From Bacteroidales bacterium (GTDB taxonomy: Bacteria > Bacteroidota > Bacteroidia > Bacteroidales > UBA10428), in contig JAFGQO010000075.1 of NCBI GenBank assembly GCA_016935615.1, positions 1-64,000 of the forward strand: a stretch of 64,000 nt of DNA. Reading direction: 5' to 3'. The stretch's first letter is position 1, and the number at the start of each line of letters is the position of its first letter. Below, piece after piece: positions 60,859-64,000 of the stretch. The notes beneath the pieces are model-generated. The model saw nothing but the letters and a program-made list of their open reading frames with translations, made no database searches and was not told where the DNA came from. The translations under genes and the position numbers were made by a program.

Positions 60859-63800
60859 TTATAATGACAACCGTAAACTAAATCCGACATTAGTCTCTGC
60901 CCTGGGGTAAGTATTGGAGGTAAAAGGTGTATTTACTTCCCGGTCAAAATAAAACTGAATATTGAAATTTTCGCTGAACACATAATCGGCAGTGAAACTT
61001 ATCCTGAATTGTTTCCCTCCTGTAGTGACCCTGTTGTCATTTTCTTCATCCTCATTATCTTCCAGAAAACGAATTATTGTTACATTGTCTTTTATTGAAA
61101 AGTCAAATCGAATATTCAAATCACTTTTTATTGCTCTCTGATTGATCGTGATAGGGACTTCTTTAAATCTGTAACCTGCTCCAACAGTATAGTCCTTATT
61201 CCTTGTCTCATTGACCTGGTTGTTGTTAAGACTCAATGAAATAAGCCTTGTTCTTCCCATTTCAAATTTGGTGATCAGGCTGTTATGCCAGGTCATATCC
61301 ACACCGATCAGGGGACTTATCTGTTCATTTATTGAAACAGAACTGAATTGATATTCCGGTATGAAATTCATCTGGTTGTCCCTTACCAAACCCCTGAATC
61401 CATCCTCTTCTACAGAAGTTAAATAACCTTCTCCAAAATTATCATAATAACTCACATTTGTTCCGAATGAACCAATTGTATAGGTCGATTTATAAGAATG
61501 GGATAAGGTAATATTCTGCAGGAATTTCTGAATGAATTTAATATTCGAAAGCCCGTCAAAAGTAATTCTCCAGTTGGGCATCATCATCCAGTAGAAATTA
61601 GTAAATGTAATTTTATTGGGATCGATTCCGGTATAAGCTGAAAGAAATGCAGGCACCACTACATCCTGCGAAGTCGGACCATATCCATAATAATACCCAT
61701 TATAATAAGGATGTTTAACCGATGATGAATAGTATGGATTCGAACCAACCAAATCATTGTACCGGCGGGCAGAAATAATTTTTCTATACTCACGAAGATC
61801 ATTGAAGGCAGGTGATTCCCAATTGTTACCCCCGGTTGGTTTTTCAAAAGCACTATGAATTGTTATTGTGGAAATGGAAAAGTTACCTCCTTTGTATCTG
61901 TTGTCAACAAAGTATCCGTTATAGTTGGCCAGTTCCATATCTTCCGTATCATGAAAATAAATTTGTTCATTATACTCCGAGTAATTCCGCATTGCTGTCA
62001 GGTCAATTCTGAATCCTTTGAACGGTTCAAAAGTTGTTCTTAAACTGAATTGTTCATTGCGCGTAAATTCAGCTGGTTTGCTGAACAGAGTATCGCTTGT
62101 AACCCATCCGTTATCAATAAAATCATATATAATGTCATCGTTTTGTTGTCCAAATGCAAAAGGAAATCCGGGGGCACCATAAAAATCATGTGTGCTAATC
62201 CCAAAATAATCTGTTTCGGGCAAATATCCCGGCAACATTGTTCCTACTGTCCTCGACCAGGCCACATTCAGATTTTTAAAACCTGTCAGCAACCTTACGG
62301 AATTGTCAACAATGAATACCAATGGACGTTCTCCTTTAGGAATTTTACCGGTTATATATACTGTTACTCCTGTAATGTCTTCAGTTGCTGTAATGGTTAT
62401 CTTATTTTCATTGACTATACTTGTTTTCACTTCAACTTCCTGTCCGTTCTCATCCAATACTCTAACTTCAATATCATCTGTCTTAAGTTTATGAAAAATA
62501 TTTTTTGGCTGGTCTTTCTTAAAGAAAGTTCGTTTTTGATATTCTACAGATTTATATCGTGTGTCTTCCTCAGACTTTTTCCCCCTTCCTGCGTATTTGG
62601 CATCCAGATTCTTCAGATAACCAATCTTATTATACAAAGTCCTTAAAGTTAAATTGGAATTGAGTTTTACCGTATTTGAGTTTTTCAGGGTATGTCCAAG
62701 CTTTTTCCCCGGAATCTTCTCTCCTCGAACCCAGTTGTAAGTACTTCCATACGACGCATTCAGGCTCACCCAATTGAATATTGGTATTTTATTTATCGGC
62801 ACCGTATAACTGACATTGAATTTCTGCGAAAAAGTCATGTTTCTGCCACCTTCTCTTATGCTGCTCCATACAGAGTCCTTCCATTCTTCATTATTGGCTT
62901 TAAATAAATCTGTCTGCCCGGGAGTTTCATCAATTCTGGCGCTATTCGTCGCCGAATAATCCACTTTTAAACCTCGTGTAAGGTCCCATTTTAAATCATA
63001 ATTTCTGTCCCAGTTGAAATCTTTATTAACTGTAGGTTCAATCAGCAATTCCACTTCATCGCTGATATCCCTCATTTTGATCTCCTGGTAATTCCTGTCA
63101 AATATGGTACCGAAGGTAAATCTTGAGGGGTACGGATTAAAATTGAAATCCCGAAGAATACGGAATGCAGGTTTACGCAATGTTTTTGATTGCCGGAATG
63201 GTTGAATATTTTTAGGCCTTGTATTGAATACATAATTCAGGCTTGCCATATATTTCCAAAGATTATTATATTCCGTTGTATAACTCCTGGCTTTGGTATC
63301 GGTATAACCAGCACTTGCACTCAGATTAGCAGGTGAAAAAATATTCCATTTCTTAAATTTTTTATTCCACCTCATGTTGGTTATGTTAATACTCTTACGG
63401 GAAGTATGATCCTGCGATATTTTTTTCAGGCTGTCTCTCTCTGCTTTTGATTCTGCTCCATCCAAGACATCCTTAAATTTAATATCAGGGTCTTTGGGAA
63501 AATATTCAGGAGTAATAATCGTTCTTGAACCTGCAATATAAAATGGTATGGATACCTGGGCTTTTTCAGGAAAGAACTTGCCAAGTTCAAGATTCGATGA
63601 AATATCATACTGATTCACATCTTCCATAGAACGTTCATTAACTTTTTGTTCTATACTTCCAAAACCAGCCCTGCTGGTACTGCCTGCTATATTCAGCACA
63701 CCGAAATCTGCAAGCTGAGCCTGTATCCTTCCGTTTGCTGCCCATCCTCCCCTGTCATTAAAATCTGTAAGTCTCAATTCATTGAACCACACTTCTGCCG

Positions 63801-64000
63801 ATTTACTCAATCCATCGTTCAGTTTATAATAGCTGGAAGCATCACCCGGGTTCCTGATACCTATCATAATTTGTCTTATGTTACTCAAATTCGGATTCCC
63901 TTTAACCTTGATTGTGTTTCTTGTGTTGTGTTGCTTTGTATACACACTCTGAGAAGAGTAATTAAGAGGATCTATTTTTACCATTTCATTTCTTTCTTTT
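60859..64000 (-). CDS. sprA: SprA (Sov) T9SS outer-membrane translocon protein, C-terminal part; 5' end beyond window
   Basis: Late SprA motifs (EVWFNELRLTDFNDRGGWAANGRIQAQLADFGVLNIAGS; GVDMTWHNSLITKFEMGRTR); frame stays open to the window edge; adjacent gcvH. Confidence 0.92.
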   Translation of the reverse strand, partial: KERNEMVKIDPLNYSSQSVYTKQHNTRNTIKVKGNPNLSNIRQIMIGIRNPGDASSYYKLNDGLSKSAEVWFNELRLTDFNDRGGWAANGRIQAQLADFGVLNIAGSTSRAGFGSIEQKVNERSMEDVNQYDISSNLELGKFFPEKAQVSIPFYIAGSRTIITPEYFPKDPDIKFKDVLDGAESKAERDSLKKISQDHTSRKSINITNMRWNKKFKKWNIFSPANLSASAGYTDTKARSYTTEYNNLWKYMASLNYVFNTRPKNIQPFRQSKTLRKPAFRILRDFNFNPYPSRFTFGTIFDRNYQEIKMRDISDEVELLIEPTVNKDFNWDRNYDLKWDLTRGLKVDYSATNSARIDETPGQTDLFKANNEEWKDSVWSSIREGGRNMTFSQKFNVSYTVPINKIPIFNWVSLNASYGSTYNWVRGEKIPGKKLGHTLKNSNTVKLNSNLTLRTLYNKIGYLKNLDAKYAGRGKKSEEDTRYKSVEYQKRTFFKKDQPKNIFHKLKTDDIEVRVLDENGQEVEVKTSIVNENKITITATEDITGVTVYITGKIPKGERPLVFIVDNSVRLLTGFKNLNVAWSRTVGTMLPGYLPETDYFGISTHDFYGAPGFPFAFGQQNDDIIYDFIDNGWVTSDTLFSKPAEFTRNEQFSLRTTFEPFKGFRIDLTAMRNYSEYNEQIYFHDTEDMELANYNGYFVDNRYKGGNFSISTITIHSAFEKPTGGNNWESPAFNDLREYRKIISARRYNDLVGSNPYYSSSVKHPYYNGYYYGYGPTSQDVVVPAFLSAYTGIDPNKITFTNFYWMMMPNWRITFDGLSNIKFIQKFLQNITLSHSYKSTYTIGSFGTNVSYYDNFGEGYLTSVEEDGFRGLVRDNQMNFIPEYQFSSVSINEQISPLIGVDMTWHNSLITKFEMGRTRLISLSLNNNQVNETRNKDYTVGAGYRFKEVPITINQRAIKSDLNIRFDFSIKDNVTIIRFLEDNEDEENDNRVTTGGKQFRISFTADYVFSENFNIQFYFDREVNTPFTSNTYPRAETNVGFSLRLSL

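Noticed and set aside
62050-62646. 198-aa plus-strand ORF
   Set aside because: Antisense to the strongly supported sprA frame; Cys/Phe-rich translation is typical of shadow ORFs.
1-64000. CRISPR array, prophage, rRNA/tRNA operons, conjugative module
   Set aside because: No regularly spaced direct repeats, Cas, phage structural, integrase, relaxase or RNA gene signatures recognised; the RHH gene at 59925 alone is insufficient for a mobilisation module.

Overview
AT-rich chromosomal window from a Bacteroidota genome, probably Bacteroidales/Marinilabiliales-like. This placement rests on T9SS sorting domains, a TonB receptor + DUF4249 pair, sprA next to gcvH, an S46 peptidase and an exact 19-nt TTTG/TAnnTTT promoter. 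The left edge carries a complete IS1380-family element (about 2-1609). It is followed by a plus-strand accessory stretch of small singleton genes (two methyltransferases, DUF4919, a SnoaL-like lipoprotein, an OMP barrel) with gene relics. The rest is mostly housekeeping or conserved: a TonB receptor/lipoprotein pair, an Fpg-like protein, ferritin-like protein, GT39, CPBP protease, aspS, flavin reductase, LTA-synthase-like sulfatase, lepA, a DUF4249/TBDR locus, SUI1, flavodoxin, AKR, A2M + pbpC, galK-galT-SGLT, rnhA, marC, S46 peptidase, rnhB, flippase, gcvH and the C-terminal part of sprA running off the right edge. No rRNA, tRNA or CRISPR array was recognised. The best 'second look' items are: (1) a compact flavodoxin / two-helix His-pair membrane protein / superoxide-reductase-like cassette; (2) a secreted protein built from four E-x-W-M repeats; (3) an MG2-like protein with a barrel-less TonB plug beside a STN-TBDR/DUF4249 pair; (4) a 155-bp foldback MITE-like element with TTA direct repeats; (5) two families of dispersed intergenic repeats, one encoding the same C-terminal peptide twice; (6) an Fpg/Nei homologue lacking the catalytic N-terminal proline.
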